From contig CANTUV010000035.1 of the NCBI GenBank assembly GCA_947685225.1, positions 9,369,501 to 9,433,500 of the forward strand: a stretch of 64,000 nucleotides of DNA. Direction: 5' to 3'. Made by a program: the position numbers and the translations under genes. Positions 24,401-37,008 of the stretch are shown here, in pieces. This stretch comes from Garcia nutans. Lineage: Eukaryota > Streptophyta > Magnoliopsida > Malpighiales > Euphorbiaceae. The notes under the pieces are model-generated. The model saw nothing but the letters and a program-made list of their open reading frames with translations. It was not told the DNA's origin and searched no databases. Positions within the stretch are counted from its first letter, which is position 1. Each line of letters opens with the position of its first letter.

Positions 24401-25557
24401 CTTATTATGTGTCCCCTTTTCATCCTCAAACCATAGGCCTGATTCACTCTTCAATTTTAGTAAGGAGTTGGTGGCTCTGTAATGAATGACAGAGGCATGA
24501 AAAAATCATGTGTTCCTATCGCCAATAGTTAGCTAATTAATTCTAGGTTTTTTAAAACTAGTATTACTCTTCCATTCTCCAAAGTCTGCCTAATTCATTA
24601 AAGTGCTTTCTTTCTTCTTCATGGAAGTTACTCAACTGACCCAAATTGTACAGATTTGTCAACTGCTGCTTGATGTTTTTGATTCCTTCTCTTATATTGA
24701 GATTACAATTTCGATTCCATATGAATAGGTATTTGGTTGTGTTTAGCAGTTTACCATTTAGTACCTCCATGAAAGAATTTTCTATTAGTTTTGGCCCATG
24801 CCTGACAGATTTGCTCCATATATTCCTCTCTGTCCATCCATTTAATTTCAAATTCGAATTTCTTCTTGTCTCTAAAAGAGATGTGCTTCAAGTTTAGGAC
24901 AATAGGTCTATAGTCAAAGCCTAACATGGTGCCATGTATAATATGGGCTTTATCAAATTTGGAACTCCATGTCATAAGCCCCTATCCATTCTTTATTAGA
25001 TGTTGAAGAAGCCTTCAAGTTAAGGGCCTTTGAATCCCAAATCAACCAAGAAGAGATTATTAATCCATTCACTAAAAAAACTAGCACTGATAATATCTCA
25101 TTAGTTTCCCCCAACCTTTTCATGTAAATAAAAAAAATGATTAAAATCACCTATACACAGCTAGGGGATAGAAGCGCCTAGATTAATGCTAGCTAATTCA
25201 AAGACAACTTTTCTTCTGTCATATCTATAATGAGATTCGTAGACATAGGTGACTATAAAAAAAATTATATTCAATATCATAAATTGAGCATGGGATGAAA
25301 TCAAGACTTACCCCCAAGGTTTAAATTAGCCAATCATCTTTCCACCATAGGGCCAGTCCACCAGCTTGTCTGTAATGTTCCACATATTGCCCAAATTGGA
25401 ATTAGAATTTCCTTTTATAGGATTCCATGAATGTTTGATTATGTTTTGTTTCTAAAAGAAACACCAGTCCTAGGTCAAAATATTTAATGCGATCCCTAAA
25501 TGCATTTCTAGTCGTTGCAGATCCAAAACCCCTACAGTTCCATGCCATAATCTTCAT
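21410..25557 (-). pseudogene. L1-type LINE ORF2 (endonuclease, reverse transcriptase, zf-RVT, RNase H), decayed
   Basis: ORF2 starts at ATG 25557 with the AP-endonuclease signature MKIMAWNCRGFGSATTRN and VFLLETKHN. Frameshifts follow. Reverse transcriptase motifs are KAPGPDGYPGFFYERFW (about 24190-24245) and the catalytic FADDILLCGK (about 23503-23532). The LPRVLSKDLDHIILIFWWN block (about 23090-23146) and the zf-RVT domain NLFLWRMCVNAFAIKQNL with CPICGIEEESIIHMLFHC (about 22260-22420) come next. The end shows an RNase H tail with RTCNRVADWIATT (about 21520-21560). At 21409 a T run, which reads as a poly(A) tail on the minus strand, marks the 3' end. Length and domain order fit plant L1 elements; many stops make it inactive. 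Confidence 0.9.
21602..21669 (-). repeat. 34-bp tandem duplication inside the LINE RNase H region
   Basis: The 34-bp unit beginning GACTAAAACATCAAATAC (21602-21635) is repeated at 21636-21669 with one visible mismatch. Its length is not a multiple of 3, so it would shift the frame. Confidence 0.9.
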
Positions 25558-26150
25558 TTTACAAGGAAAAATTGAGATTGTAGGTAACCTTTAACTATTA
25601 TAATGGGTAGACAATAATGTGGGCTAAAGTATTGGGTTTGAATATTTTGTGTTTTAGCTATTTCTAAAGTTGGTTGTTGATGGAGATAAAGTTGTATAAA
25701 GGAAATTTGGAGTTTTCTATTGTGGCTTGATCACTAGTGGTATTATTAGTATATTAGAATAAGTATAGTTATTGTGGCTAAGGAAGGGAAATTTCTGCAG
25801 ATTGGTAGAGGGTAACATTTTGAGGGTTAGATTTGTTATTTGGGATATTAGATGGGCTGGTCCTCCGTGCCATCAAGTTCATGTATAATGGACATAGCTG
25901 ATTGGAGTTTAGATTTTTTAACAGAAGGGTATTTGGTGGTTTGGGTTATATTAATTAGTGATGGGCTTTTGCTAGATTATATCCAAAATACATGGATATT
26001 AAATGGGATTGATAGTGCAGACAATAATAGTTAGGGTAGATGGATCAGAGTTGTTGATTGAAGAGGCCATTAATATCAGGTGGTGAGCTCCATCAAGGGA
26101 GAGAAGAAAGAGAAATTAAATGCAAAGAATAATCGATGCTCTCAAAACGA
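25558..26150 (-). pseudogene. Possible ORF1 tail / 5' part of the LINE
   Basis: Upstream of the ORF2 start on the minus strand, the sequence is GC-richer than the flanks and translates to S/P/Q-rich fragments with stops, as expected for the low-complexity tail of plant LINE ORF1. No zinc knuckle is visible, so the assignment rests on position. Confidence 0.35.
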
Positions 26151-26569
26151 TGGCCTAAACAAATTGGTTAATAATTTTAAGTTTAGCCTTTGTAAATATG
26201 ACTTTTAAAATAAATAATAATTCATTCCTCCATATATATAAATAGTGGCAAAAAAATATTTAAGGATTAACTTATAAATATGATCTTACAAGAATATAAT
26301 TTTACCTGCACTACACTGAGTTTATAATATTTTATATTATATTTAAATGAAAAAAATTAATTTATGGATTCATATATAATATGTGTATAAAAGATAATAT
26401 TATACACATAAATACATATAATATTAAAAGTTTTCATATTTATATATTATAAAAATATTTATAATAAGATGTTTCTAAGGTATTAAGCTATTTTTTATTT
26501 GATTTGATATTTAATCAAATAACTATTCAAAATATTAATTTTTAATTTTATTATTTTAATTAAAAATAA
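26151..26569. other. AT-rich spacer
   Basis: Nothing recognisable between the LINE and the Copia LTR. Confidence 0.7.
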
Positions 26570-27905
26570 TATTATTTCAAGATGACAACCAAGAGGGAGA
26601 GTGAATTAATTGTTTTAAAGAAGTGATGACAAATTAAAATTTAGAAGTAATATAAGAAGAAATGAGTAGAGAAAAAAGAATGAACACAAGAAATTTATAG
26701 TGGTTTGGATTTCTCAATCTTATATCCACTTCCTTAATAACTTATTGAGTTTCTACTAACAATGAGTTTTTTACAAGCTCAACTCTAACTTTGTATTTTC
26801 ACAAGTTTACACTAAACTTTCACAAGGTTTGAGTAATTTTCTTATAACCTAATAAGAATTTTCCTAGGCTTACTCTAAAAATTAAGTATTTCAAAGCTCA
26901 CACTTAAACTTGTACAATAGTGTTTAATGCTCACACCCAACACTCAAAGAATGTAAATAAAAATTTTGATGCAAAGAGATAAAAGTTATTTATCTTAGCT
27001 ACATCAATCACTATCCTATTAAAAAATGAAGTTTCTTAGGGTATTTATAGTCTTTAAGTCTCCAAATAGCCATTTGAGATGGGTGTCAATATGTTTGGAT
27101 CTTGTCTTCTACTTTAATTATTATCCAGAGCAACTTTATGGTTGGATCGCCAATTTTCCAATCATACTTTCAAAAGTATGATCATACTTATATTGGTCTG
27201 GTTGCACTTTTTAATTTAAAAAAAAAATTCTTCAACGGCTAGTATACGTAGCATCCACTAATTGAGTGGAAGAGTAATGACTATAATTTTTTATTCTTGT
27301 TTTAATGGTCCGGTAGTAATAAGGATGGTCTGGTCGATTTTTTGTGGTATGTTGAAAATGTGAGAGTACCGCTAGACGTGAACCTTACTAGATGTTTTGA
27401 ATATTTTTCTTTAACAAAAGTCCAGTCATACTTTTGATTATCCAGTTGTACTTTTTGTGGTATGCTAAAAATGTGAGAGTACCATAGGGCATGAACCTTA
27501 CTAGATGTTTTGAATATTTTTTCTAGTCCGTTCATACTTTTGATAGTCTGGTCCTACTTTTGTGATAGGCTAAAAATGTGAAAGTACTTATGGCCATGAA
27601 CTTTACTAGAAGATTCTTGAAAAATTTTCATCCAAAATTTTAGTCATACTTTGAGTTGGTCCACTCAGGAAACTAAGATACTATAAGAAATTAAAAGTAC
27701 TTTTGACTGCGATCTATTTTGTACAAATTTCTTGTTTCAAACAGCTTTTAGTCCTGTCGAACGACTCAATGGTTTGATTGGCCTTTTTGAATTTTCTCCA
27801 AAAATTAAGTTCTTGCAAAGTGTAACTTGATACAAATATTAGTGTCATTCAATTTGATTGCCTAAGATTAAAATAGAGTTTATTAAGCTAAGAGTTTGGC
27901 CAAAA
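26570..27905 (-). repeat. 3' LTR of the SIRE-like Copia element
   Basis: About 1336 bp, aligned throughout with 34851-36180; the TG/CA ends have mutated. It contains an internal diverged repeat of roughly 100 bp (about 27290-27610). Each unit carries a CATACTTTTGAT(T/A) motif, a TGGTATGCTAAAAATGTGAG motif and GAACCTTACTAGATG. Confidence 0.8.
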
Positions 27906-28396
27906 ATATTTTTTTTTTACTTTAGCAATTAAATTGAATTGATTTAAAATACACTTCAAAAGTTTTCTTGTCTAAAGAATGTTTTCCCTCTTAATGTATA
28001 TTTTTATTAAGTTACTTCATCTTTATTTGTCCATCTTTGTTTGACCATTTCTTTTTAACTATTCTTTGACAAAAGAAAATTGTGACAATTTACTTAATTG
28101 TATAACCATTTTTCTTTTTTAAAATTGTTCTAAGTTTATAATTGCTCCCCCTTAATATATGCTATGGTATTTTGATTTATTTTTCATATAAGTTATAATT
28201 TAATTCAATTCAATTCAAATTCTCCACCTTTGACAAAGGAAAAAATAATGCAACAAATAATAAAGAATAAGCATTTGATAATGAATTTGAACTTTTATTA
28301 AGATCAAGCAAGTAGAAATAAACATGCATGTTTGGTCATTTTCATTAAGTGCTAACAAAATATAGAGATCATATACAAGATGAACTAAAAAATAAA
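27906..28396 (-). other. Region between the env-position ORF and the 3' LTR, with a polypurine-like tract
   Basis: On the minus strand, TTAAGGGGGAGCAA (about 28143-28156) and a CAAAGGTGGAGAA stretch near 28217 match the G-rich purine runs found before the 3' LTR of SIRE-type Copia elements. Non-coding. Confidence 0.5.
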
Positions 28397-29733
28397 TTAA
28401 GGCAAGGGAGAGTATGGACGAGTATCAAAGTCATTATCATTATAATTTCCATCTTTCTCTTCCTCATCTTTATCTCCTTCTTCCTCTTCTAAGCCTTCAT
28501 CATACCCTCTTATTCGCTCTCCTTCATATTCTTCTCCAAAGTCATCTCCTTCTTCATCCAATGGTGGACATTAAGGGATGCCCATTACTTCTTGCATTGC
28601 CTTAAAGTCCATATGAAGATAAGAAAGCCTTTTGGAGAGATTATTAACATAAGAAGTTTGGGAGGAAATTTACCCTTGTATTTGTTGGAGGATATCAAGA
28701 ATTTATCCTTACGCACTAGGAGTTTGAGGTATAAAAATCTCCATTTGAAATGTTTCCTCAGTTTCATCAAGAATCCTAGGCCTTTTCCTTTGTTGTGCCT
28801 TAATCTTTTGTGCACCCAAAAGGTATACATATGTCCCTTCTACATCCCTAATGTATTTGGCATCTTTAAGATATCCAATGTTGATGGATTTTGTTATTAG
28901 ATTAAGGGAATTAGAGAGGGTAGCTTTATTGGTTGGTGTAAGGGCACCACTATGCTTGGTAATTTGGGTGATTCATGATGAAAGCAAAATGATACCAGCT
29001 TTTATTTTCTAATGTGGAGGAAGGTGTCAATGAGAAATTTTTTAGTTTGACTAGCTTGGCCATTGATGAGGCAATAGAGAAAGAGAAGATCTTTTTAAGT
29101 GACTTTCTCATTGCTCACACCTCTTGCACTAATAGTATAGGTAACTATCCTATATAGCATCCAATAGGTCAAACTCCTAAGGTTCTTAGTATTAGATTGT
29201 TTATGGAAAGTTCTTTCAGTGGAAATTTCTCTCCAAAAATTTAATTGGACTTGAGAGGTAAGAACATTATTGGAAAGATATGAGATGCTATCCATTTAGA
29301 AGTCCCATATGAAGGAGAAATCCTCTAAAGTGAGACGATATTCTTGGTTAAATAATTTAAAATAAATTTCATAATATCCTAGAGGATCACTACTCTTCTT
29401 ACTAACCACTAAAGTTGTGAGGAATTTCTTAGTCAAGGATTCCCACCCAAAGTCCCCCAGTTCAAGAAAAATAAATTTTGTCTACCCCAAGTTGCTAAGA
29501 TAAGCCTTAATTTCATGTTCTATTCTTAAGGTTTCAAGAGTTATAGGAGAGAAGGAACGATTTGCTTCTATGATTTTATCTTTTAGGATAACATACATTG
29601 CTCTCTCATCTTCATCCTTGAATCTTATCTTGTGAGGCATTATAGGAGTTTTTTCTTATTGTGAAGAGGTGGCAATGCCCTTGCCTTTTTCTTTTCTAGA
29701 GGCCTTCTTCTTGTGGTGTTCTTTTGGAGCCAT
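28397..29733 (-). pseudogene. Additional (env-position) ORF of the Copia element, broken
   Basis: Minus strand from ATG 29733, beginning MAPKEHHKKKASRKEKGKG, to TAA at 28397-28399, about 445 codons with several stops and frame changes. The middle holds YWMLYRIVTYTISARGVSNE (about 29104-29163) and LYCLINGQ. This resembles the putative plant transposon protein family (Transposase_32-like) often carried next to retroelements. The tail is strikingly acidic: DEEGDDFGEEYEGE and then EGLEEEEGDKDEEEKDG (about 28440-28560). In SIRE elements an ORF in this position is called env-like. I see no clear signal peptide or transmembrane pair, so an envelope role is not supported here. Confidence 0.55.
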
Positions 29734-30389
29734 TGAGTTTAGTTTGAGTTACGGATAGAGAAAGAAAGTAGAAGAGAGATTTGAAGATCTTTTGAGTGTT
29801 TAAGAGTTGGGTGATGACTAAGGGAGGGTAAAATCTGATTTAGGGAGGGTTTATAGTGTTTTGGGGAATTAAAGGCTAAAACTAGTCATTTATAGCCGTT
29901 TGGGGCTGTTTTGGGGAGTTTCAAAATAGCCTCCAACCATTATATTTTTGAAAAACAAAGGTTTTTTGGTTAAACCAATGTTGGTCCACTAGGAAATTGA
30001 AAAATCTGATTGGACTTACTTGAGTTCTACTTACTTGAGTTCATATGAGATATAGAGATTTTCACACTATGGTAAGAAAATTTTAAAAAATTAAGATCAA
30101 ACTTAGGTGTAGTACGACTGAGTCAAGATGGATTTTGAATTTTTTAGGTGGATTGATGTAAGGTATGATCAAACCTGATAGATGGTCCAATCGGGAAATT
30201 TAAAATTTTCATAAAGTGAGGAAATTGTTAGGCAAATTGTGTATATCTCAATTTATGGCCCAAATTTATGATCAAAATAGATGTGAATAAGGAATTAGAT
30301 AATGTAAAATGTATACATTTGTAAGTAATTCTAATGCACATTCAAATCCATCAACCATATATATTTAATCTAGAGTACTCCCATCTATC

Positions 30390-33300
30390 ATTCATATATG
30401 TTGTTTTATCAAGTTTAGTCTATCTTCATTTAATGGTTTAGTAAAGATGCCTGCAAGTTAATTTTGAATGTTAATGAATTCTAAGATAATATTTTAGTTT
30501 TGAACATTGTCTCTTAAGAAATGATGTCTAATATCCATATGTTTTGTCCTAGAATGTTGGATTGAATTTTTAGATAGATTAATGGCACTTGTGTTATCAC
30601 ACTTAATGAGAATGTGATAAAATATTTTACCATAATCTAGCAGTTGTTGCTTCATCTATAAAACTTGTGTGCAACAAAAGCAAGCCGTTGCATATTCGGC
30701 TTCCGTGGTAGATAGAGCAATCGACACTTATTTTTTGCTAAACCAAGAAACTAGGTAATCACTAAGAAAATGACATGCACTAATTGTGTGTTTATTATCT
30801 AATAGGCTACTAGCAAAATCCACATCCAAAAAACCTAAAATGTCAAATGATGTATTTCTAGGATACCAAAGTCCTAAATGCAATGTTTCACTTAAGTATT
30901 TTAGAATTATTTTGGTAACATTTAAATGTAATTCTTTAGGGTGCGATTGAAATCTAGTACACAAACAAATATTATACATTGTATCGGGTCTAGAGACGAT
31001 AAGGTAAAGAAGTGATCCGATAATACTTTGATATTTCTTCTCATCAACTTTCTTATCAATTTCATCTTTGTCTAACTTCAAAGATGTACTCATTGGAGTT
31101 TTACTAGCCTTGCAACCATTCACGCCAAACTTTTTGGGAAGTTTCTTTGTGTATTTAGATTGGTTGATAAAGACACCATCCTTGCATTGCTTAATTTGTA
31201 GACCAAGAGAGAGCTTAGGTTCACCCATCATACTCATTTCAAATTTCTTAGTCATACAAGAAGTAAATTCTTGACACAAAGATTCATTAGTAGTACCAAA
31301 TATAATGTGATCGACATAAATTTATACAATTAAGATGTTATGCAATTTTCCTATAACAAAGAGTGTGATATCAACTTTGCCTTTCAAAAATTATTTTTTG
31401 ACAAGTATGCACTGAGTCTATCATACCAAGCTCTTAGAGCTTGTTTCAATCCATATAGTACCTTATTTAATTTTAAAATATGGTTTGAAAGTCTATAGTT
31501 TTCAAAACTAGAAGATTGTTTAATATAAACTTCTTCATTAATAAAGCCATTTAAAAATACACTTTTAGCATCCATTTGAAAATTTTTGAAATTCATATGA
31601 CATGCAAGTGTAAGTAAAATTCTAATTGCTTCTAATCTAGCTACAAGAGTAAATGTCTCATCATAATCAATACTTTCCTCTTAGTTATAACCTTGCTACC
31701 AATCTAGCTTTATTTCTAGTGATGAGACCATCTTCACAACTAGAAGGTTGTTTAATATAAACTTCTTCATTAATAAAGCCATTTAAAAATACACTTTTAG
31801 CATCCATTTGAAAATTTTTGAAATTCATATGACATGCAAGTGTAAGTAAAATTCTAATTGCTTCTAATCTAGCTACAAGAGTAAATGTCTCATCATAATC
31901 AATACTTTCCTCTTAGTTATAACCTTGCTACCAATCTAGCTTTATTTCTAGTGATTAGACCATCTTCACAAGCTCATTTCTATATACTCATTTGCAACCA
32001 ATAATTGGATGATTTGTGAGTCTATAAATAAGTTCCTATACTTTGTTTCTTTTAAATTAGTTGAGTTTATCTTGCATGGCAATCACCCAACATTCATCAC
32101 CAAGAGCCTCCTTAATATTCATTGTCTCTATTTGAGAAACAAAAGCTTCATTAGAATCTAAATGTTTAAGTTTTGATCTAGTAGTTACTCCCTTTTGAAG
32201 TATCACCAATGACAAGTGCTTTAGGATGATCGTTCTCATATTGTCATTCTTTGGGTAGTTCTTAAGTCTCTTCTATCTTGGACTCTTCTTGTTGCACTAT
32301 TTATTCTAGATCATCATTATTTTCCTTTGGTACACCATTTATCTCAAGCTCTTTAAATGTAACTATAAAATTATCAAGAACACTACTTTTTTTATAATCA
32401 ACGTTAGAGGATCATCAAAGATAACATGCATTTATTCTTTAACTAGTAGAGTTCTCCTATTAGATACTCTATAGCTTTACTAGAAAATGAGTACCCTAAG
32501 AATACTCATTCATCCAATTTGAATGAGAATTTTTCAAGGTTGTCCTTAGTATTTAATATAAAGTATTTGCATCAAAAAACTCTAAGGTATAAAATTTTGG
32601 ATTTTTTTTTCCAATGTTCACAAGGAGTTTTATTCATTAAAAGTCTTTTGAAAACTCAATTTGAAATATAACATGTGGTATTAATAGCTTCCGGCCAAAA
32701 GTAAGAAGGTAAATTATACTCATTGAGTATTATTTTAGCCATTTCTGCCAATGTTTTATTTTTCCTTTCAATCACACCATTTTGTTGAGGTATTCTAGGT
32801 GCTGAAAAATTATGTAAAATACCAAGTTCATTATAAAAATTTTTAAGTTCTCATTTTCAAATTCTTTTCCATGATCACTTCTAATAAATTTGATCACATA
32901 GCCTTTTTCATTTTGAACTCTTTTTGTAAAAATTTTGAAATGGTTAAAAGCTTCATTCTTATGAGTTGAGAAATTAACCCAAGTAAACCTAGAGTGGTCA
33001 TCAACAATTACAAATGCATATAATATGCCTCCTAAACTAGCAACTCTATTTGGACCAAATAAGTCTAAATGAATTAATTCTAGTGATCTAGAAGTACTTA
33101 CAATATTTTTGGTTTTGAAAGAACTCTTATGTTGTTTCCCAAATTGACAAAGTTCACATATTTTATCTTTATTGAATTTTATTTTTGGGAGTCCATCTAT
33201 AATCTCTTCTTTGCTTAGACATTGGAGTTAGTCCAAATTTGCATGTCCCAATCCTCTGTGCCAAACAATGTATCATTGCTAATGATTACTAGATATTCAA

Positions 33301-33480
33301 AAGCATTGTTAGAGTGTATGTCAATTTTATAGGTGTTGCCAATTCTACCTCCTTTGAATGTAAATTCACCATTAGAATAGGTAATTTTGCATCTTGTAGA
33401 GTTAAAATTGACATTGTATCTCTCATCATATAATTGACTAACACTAAGAAAATTGTGCTTCAACTTATCAACTAATCATA
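30390..33480 (-). pseudogene. Copia pol: gag-pre-integrase, integrase, reverse transcriptase, RNase H, decayed
   Basis: Read right to left: the gag-pre-integrase block KHNFLSVSQLYDERYNVNF (about 33405-33461); integrase core pieces including DDHSRFTWVNFSTHKNEAF and FIRSDHGKEFENENL (about 32850-33010); the RT entry GVTTRSKLKHL with EALGDECWVIAMQDKL (32060-32200); FQMDAKSVFLNGFINEEVYI and VLYGLKQALRAWYDRL (31384-31596); the active-site region IYVDHIIFGT (about 31295-31321); and the RT C-terminus 30728-31279 with GSLLYLIVSRPD. RNase H motifs SIALSTTEAEYATAC and KHMDIRHHFLRD follow (30500-30727). Order and motifs are Ty1/Copia. Stops, frameshifts and a 232-bp internal duplication make it dead, and the second catalytic Asp of YVDD reads His. 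Confidence 0.88.
31507..31970 (-). repeat. 232-bp tandem duplication within the reverse transcriptase region
   Basis: 31507-31738 and 31739-31970 are nearly identical (I see only two or three substitutions, for example TAGAAGATTG against TAGAAGGTTG). The length is not divisible by 3, and the unit covers coding sequence, so it arose after pol stopped being functional. Confidence 0.92.
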
Positions 33481-33776
33481 CATCATCAATCAAAATTTTT
33501 TCAAGCATACCAGTGGAACCAATACCTATTATTTTATCTTTAACATTGTTTTCAAATGTTACATTACCTCCTTTGCTTGTAAATGAGAGTTATCAAAAGT
33601 TTTGCACTATCTGTCATGTACCTTAAGCATCCACCATCAACAAACCAAATACTTTCATTGATTTTAGTTTTTAGGCATATTTCATTGGTGTGGTTATCGT
33701 CATCTCCTATAGCCATGAGACAAAGATTTGTAATTCCTTTCTCTTCCTCCTCTTCTTCATTTGAATAGTCATCATC

Positions 33777-34795
33777 TCATGTAGCTTTGAGAGACTTCTT
33801 CTTTTTCTTGTCCCACTTCCTCTTGTTCTTCAATTTAAAATAATCCATTTTGATATGACATGCCGTGCCACATTCGTAACATTTTATTTCATTCTTCTTC
33901 TCTTTTTCTTTGAAAGAGGATTTGGTTATCTTTATTAGCTTGCATTCTCCTCTTTCTTTTCCATTCACTTACTCTTTTAGATAGCATGGCCATTTATTCA
34001 TCATCATCACTATCTTCTTCACTTGAGCTCTAAACTTCTTTAGTGGCTTTGAGAGCTATAGCTTTTCCCTTGTCTTTCTCACCTTTCTCATCTTCTTTTT
34101 TAGTATGTAATTCAAAGGTGAGTAGTTTCCCAACTAGCTCATTGGTTCTTAGTGTGCTAAGATCATGAGCTTCTTCAATTGAAGAGACCTTTGACTCAAA
34201 GTTCTTTTAGCTCTAAGTGCTCTCAATATTTTATTCTTGACATCACTTAGATCATATACTTTTTCATATTTCTCTAAGTTGTTGATGATAACAGTAGCCA
34301 ATTTGCCATTTTGGTGACATTCTCATTTGGCTTCATTTTGAAGAGTTCATATTCATGCACAAACATTTATGTCTTAGAGAATCTTGCGTAGGTGGTACCT
34401 TTATAATAATTCTCAAGAGTTTTCTAAATGCTATATGCACTAGTAAGATGTTGGACTCTTCTAACTTCTTCTCTAGTCATAGAATTCACCAAAATGGAGG
34501 CTACTCTATTATTCTTATAGAAAATCCTTTCTTGAGCTTCCATCCATTGTACTTTAAGAGAGGCACTTAAGCACTATTAACTTCATGAGTATGAGATTTT
34601 TCACTCATTTTGCACACATGTTCAAAGCTCAATTCCCTCACTATCCAGAAATAAGCACATCTTGTATTTCCAACAAGAGTAATCAGTTTCATCAAAGTAA
34701 GGTCTAAGATTAGAATTGAGATTTTCATGAGATTGAGTTGTGGAGGTAGATAGAGAAGTTGAAGTAGTAAAGCTAGATGGTGAAATAGTTTCCAT
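33777..34795 (-). pseudogene. Copia gag (UBN2-type) with altered zinc knuckle
   Basis: The minus strand starts at ATG 34795 (METISPSSF), followed by LRPYFDETDYSCWKYKM, the typical start of UBN2/DUF4219 gag domains. It is frameshifted several times. Near the C-terminus a single CCHC knuckle reads CYECGTACHIKMDY (about 33834-33876), with Tyr in place of the fourth zinc ligand (TGT to TAT). A Lys-rich stretch follows. It lies directly after the primer site of the 5' LTR, as expected. Confidence 0.8.
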
Positions 34796-34832
34796 TATAG
34801 ATCAAATTTCACAATTAAGCTTCTTGAAATTT

Positions 34833-34849
34833 TGATGCTCTAATATCAA
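34833..34849 (-). promoter_or_regulatory. Primer-binding site of the Copia element (worn)
   Basis: On the minus strand TTGATATTAGAGCATCA directly follows the 5' LTR; the consensus tRNA-Met site is TGGTATCAGAGC, so three positions have changed. Confidence 0.75.
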
Positions 34850-34850
34850 T

Positions 34851-36180
34851 TGTTGTCCTAAGATGGCAACAAAAAGGGGGTGAATTGATTGTTTTAAAGA
34901 AATAATGGCAAATTAAAACTTAAAAGCAAGATAAGAAGAAATGAGTAGAGAAAAAAGAATTAACATAAGAGATTTATAGTAGTTCGAATTCCTCAATCAT
35001 ACATCCACTTTCTCAATAACTTATTGTACTATCAGTGAGTTTTTTAGAAGCTCAACTCTAACTTGTGTTTTCACAAATTCACTCTAAACTTTCACAAGGC
35101 TTAAGTAATTTTCTCATGACCCAACAAGATTTTTTCCAAACTCACTCTAAAACCTACGTATTTCAAAGTATCACACTCAAACTTATGCAATGAAGTTTAA
35201 TGCTTACACCCAATACTTAAAGAATACAAATAGAAATTTTGATATAACGAGATGAAAGATGTTTATCTTGGCTATATCAATTACTATCCTATTAAAAAAA
35301 TGAAGTTTCTTGGGATATTTATAGCCTTAAAGCCTTCAAATAGCCTTTGAAGTGGTTGCCAATATGTTTAGATCTTGTCTCCCGCTTTAACTATTGTTCA
35401 GAGCAATTTTATGGTCGAACCGCCAATTATATGGTCATACTTTCAAAAGTATGGTCATATTTATGCTGATCCGGTTGCACTTTTTAAATTTCTGATAAAA
35501 TTTCTTCAACAGCTAGTACATGTGGCATCCACTAATTGAGTGAAAGAGTAACAACTATAATTTTTTAATCCCATTTCAATGGTCCGATCGGAATAAGGAT
35601 GGTTCGATCAGACTTCTTGTGGTATGTTGAAAATAGAGTATCGCTGGACGTGAACCTGACTGGACGTTTTAAACATTTTTCTTTTGCAAAAGTCCGGTCA
35701 TACTTTTGATTGTTTGGTCGTACTTTTTATGGCATGCTGAAAATGTGAGTCCTATAGGGCATGAACATTGCTGGATATTTTGAATATTTTTCTTTTTCAA
35801 AAGTCCATTCATATTTTTGATAGTTCGATAATACTTTTGTGGTATGCTAAAAATGTGGGAGCACTTTTGGCCATAAACTTTACTAGAAGATTCTTGCAAA
35901 ATTTTCATCAAAATTTCGGTCATACTTTGAGGTGGTTCGGTCATGAAACTGAGATACTATGAGAAATTGAGAGTACTTTTGACTATGGTCTATTTTATGC
36001 AAATTTTTTATTTCAAACTGCCTTTAGTCCGGTCAGACTACTCAAGAGTCCAATCAGCCTTTTTCAATTTTCTCAAAAAATTAAATTTCTACAAAGTGTA
36101 ACTTGATATAAATATTAGTACTATCAAATTTGATTATCTAGGATAAAAAAGAATTCATTAAGCCAAGTGTTTGGCTAACA
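34851..36180 (-). repeat. 5' LTR of the SIRE-like Copia element
   Basis: 1330 bp. On the minus strand it starts TGTTAGCCAAACACTTGGC and ends GCCATCTTAGGACAACA. It carries the same internal ~100-bp diverged repeats (about 35580-35900) as the other LTR. Confidence 0.85.
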
Positions 36181-37008
36181 AATACTATATTGAATACAAA
36201 AGAATAAGTAAAAATTTGTTAGTTATTAACTGAAATGATATGATTAAAGAGAAATATAAAAATAGTAGAACAATAAATAATTATATTAAAATTTATATTA
36301 TGTTGATACAATTAAAATATTTTTAATTGGGTAAAAAAATATATTATGAATAAATTGAATTAATAAAAAAGTATAAATCCAATTATAATAATAATATGTC
36401 CATTTCAATTGATTTTTAAAATAATTGAATTTATTTTGTCCATTGAAAAATTAAAATAAAATAATAATAAAAATTTGAAAATTTGAAAAGTCATTGTTTT
36501 AAAAATTAACTCATAAAATCCACTGAAAGTTAAAATAAAAATGAAAAATAAAAATTTAAAAAGCTACTTTTATTAAAAAAAATAATATAATAATAATATA
36601 ATAATAATAATAATACTTATGAGTTAAAAAGAAAAATAAAATTAATTAATAGTAAAAACATAAATACAATATCCAAAGTTTAATATTTTAAATTAATTTT
36701 ACATTTAAATAATTAAGTATAAAAAGAAGAAGATTAATATATATATATAAGCTAATCTTTCACTGTAGCTTCTTTTGAAAAAGCTTCCACAAAAACACAA
36801 AAGGCATAAAAGAGGAACATAAAAAAGGATAAAAAAAAGAGTTAAATGGAAAAAAAAATAACATTGATTTAATGGGAAATCCACTGTCACAAGGAATAGT
36901 AATCCTTATTGCAGTTTTAATATATATATAATCACTTCTCATGACTACAGGTGAGTTGGTATTTTGAGTGATTTTAAATTATATTATTTTTATTTAACTT
37001 GTTATGAG
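36181..37008. other. AT-rich spacer
   Basis: No gene recognised. Contains (AAT)n near 36590-36615 and TATATATA tracts. Confidence 0.65.

Larger units (their letters stand above)
26570..36180 (-). mobile_element. Ty1/Copia retrotransposon, SIRE/Maximus-like, full structure but decayed
   Basis: A 9.6-kb element on the minus strand. The 5' LTR is at 34851-36180, followed (right to left) by a primer site, gag, gag-pre-integrase, integrase, RT, RNase H, an additional ORF in the env position and the 3' LTR at 26570-27905. The extra ORF after pol and the LTR start TGTTAGCCAAACACTTGGC point to the SIRE/Maximus lineage. Flanks AATAA (26565-26569) and AATAC (36181-36185) agree in four of five bases, a plausible worn target duplication. 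Every coding part carries stops or frameshifts, and LTR divergence is high, so this is an old insertion. Confidence 0.85.
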
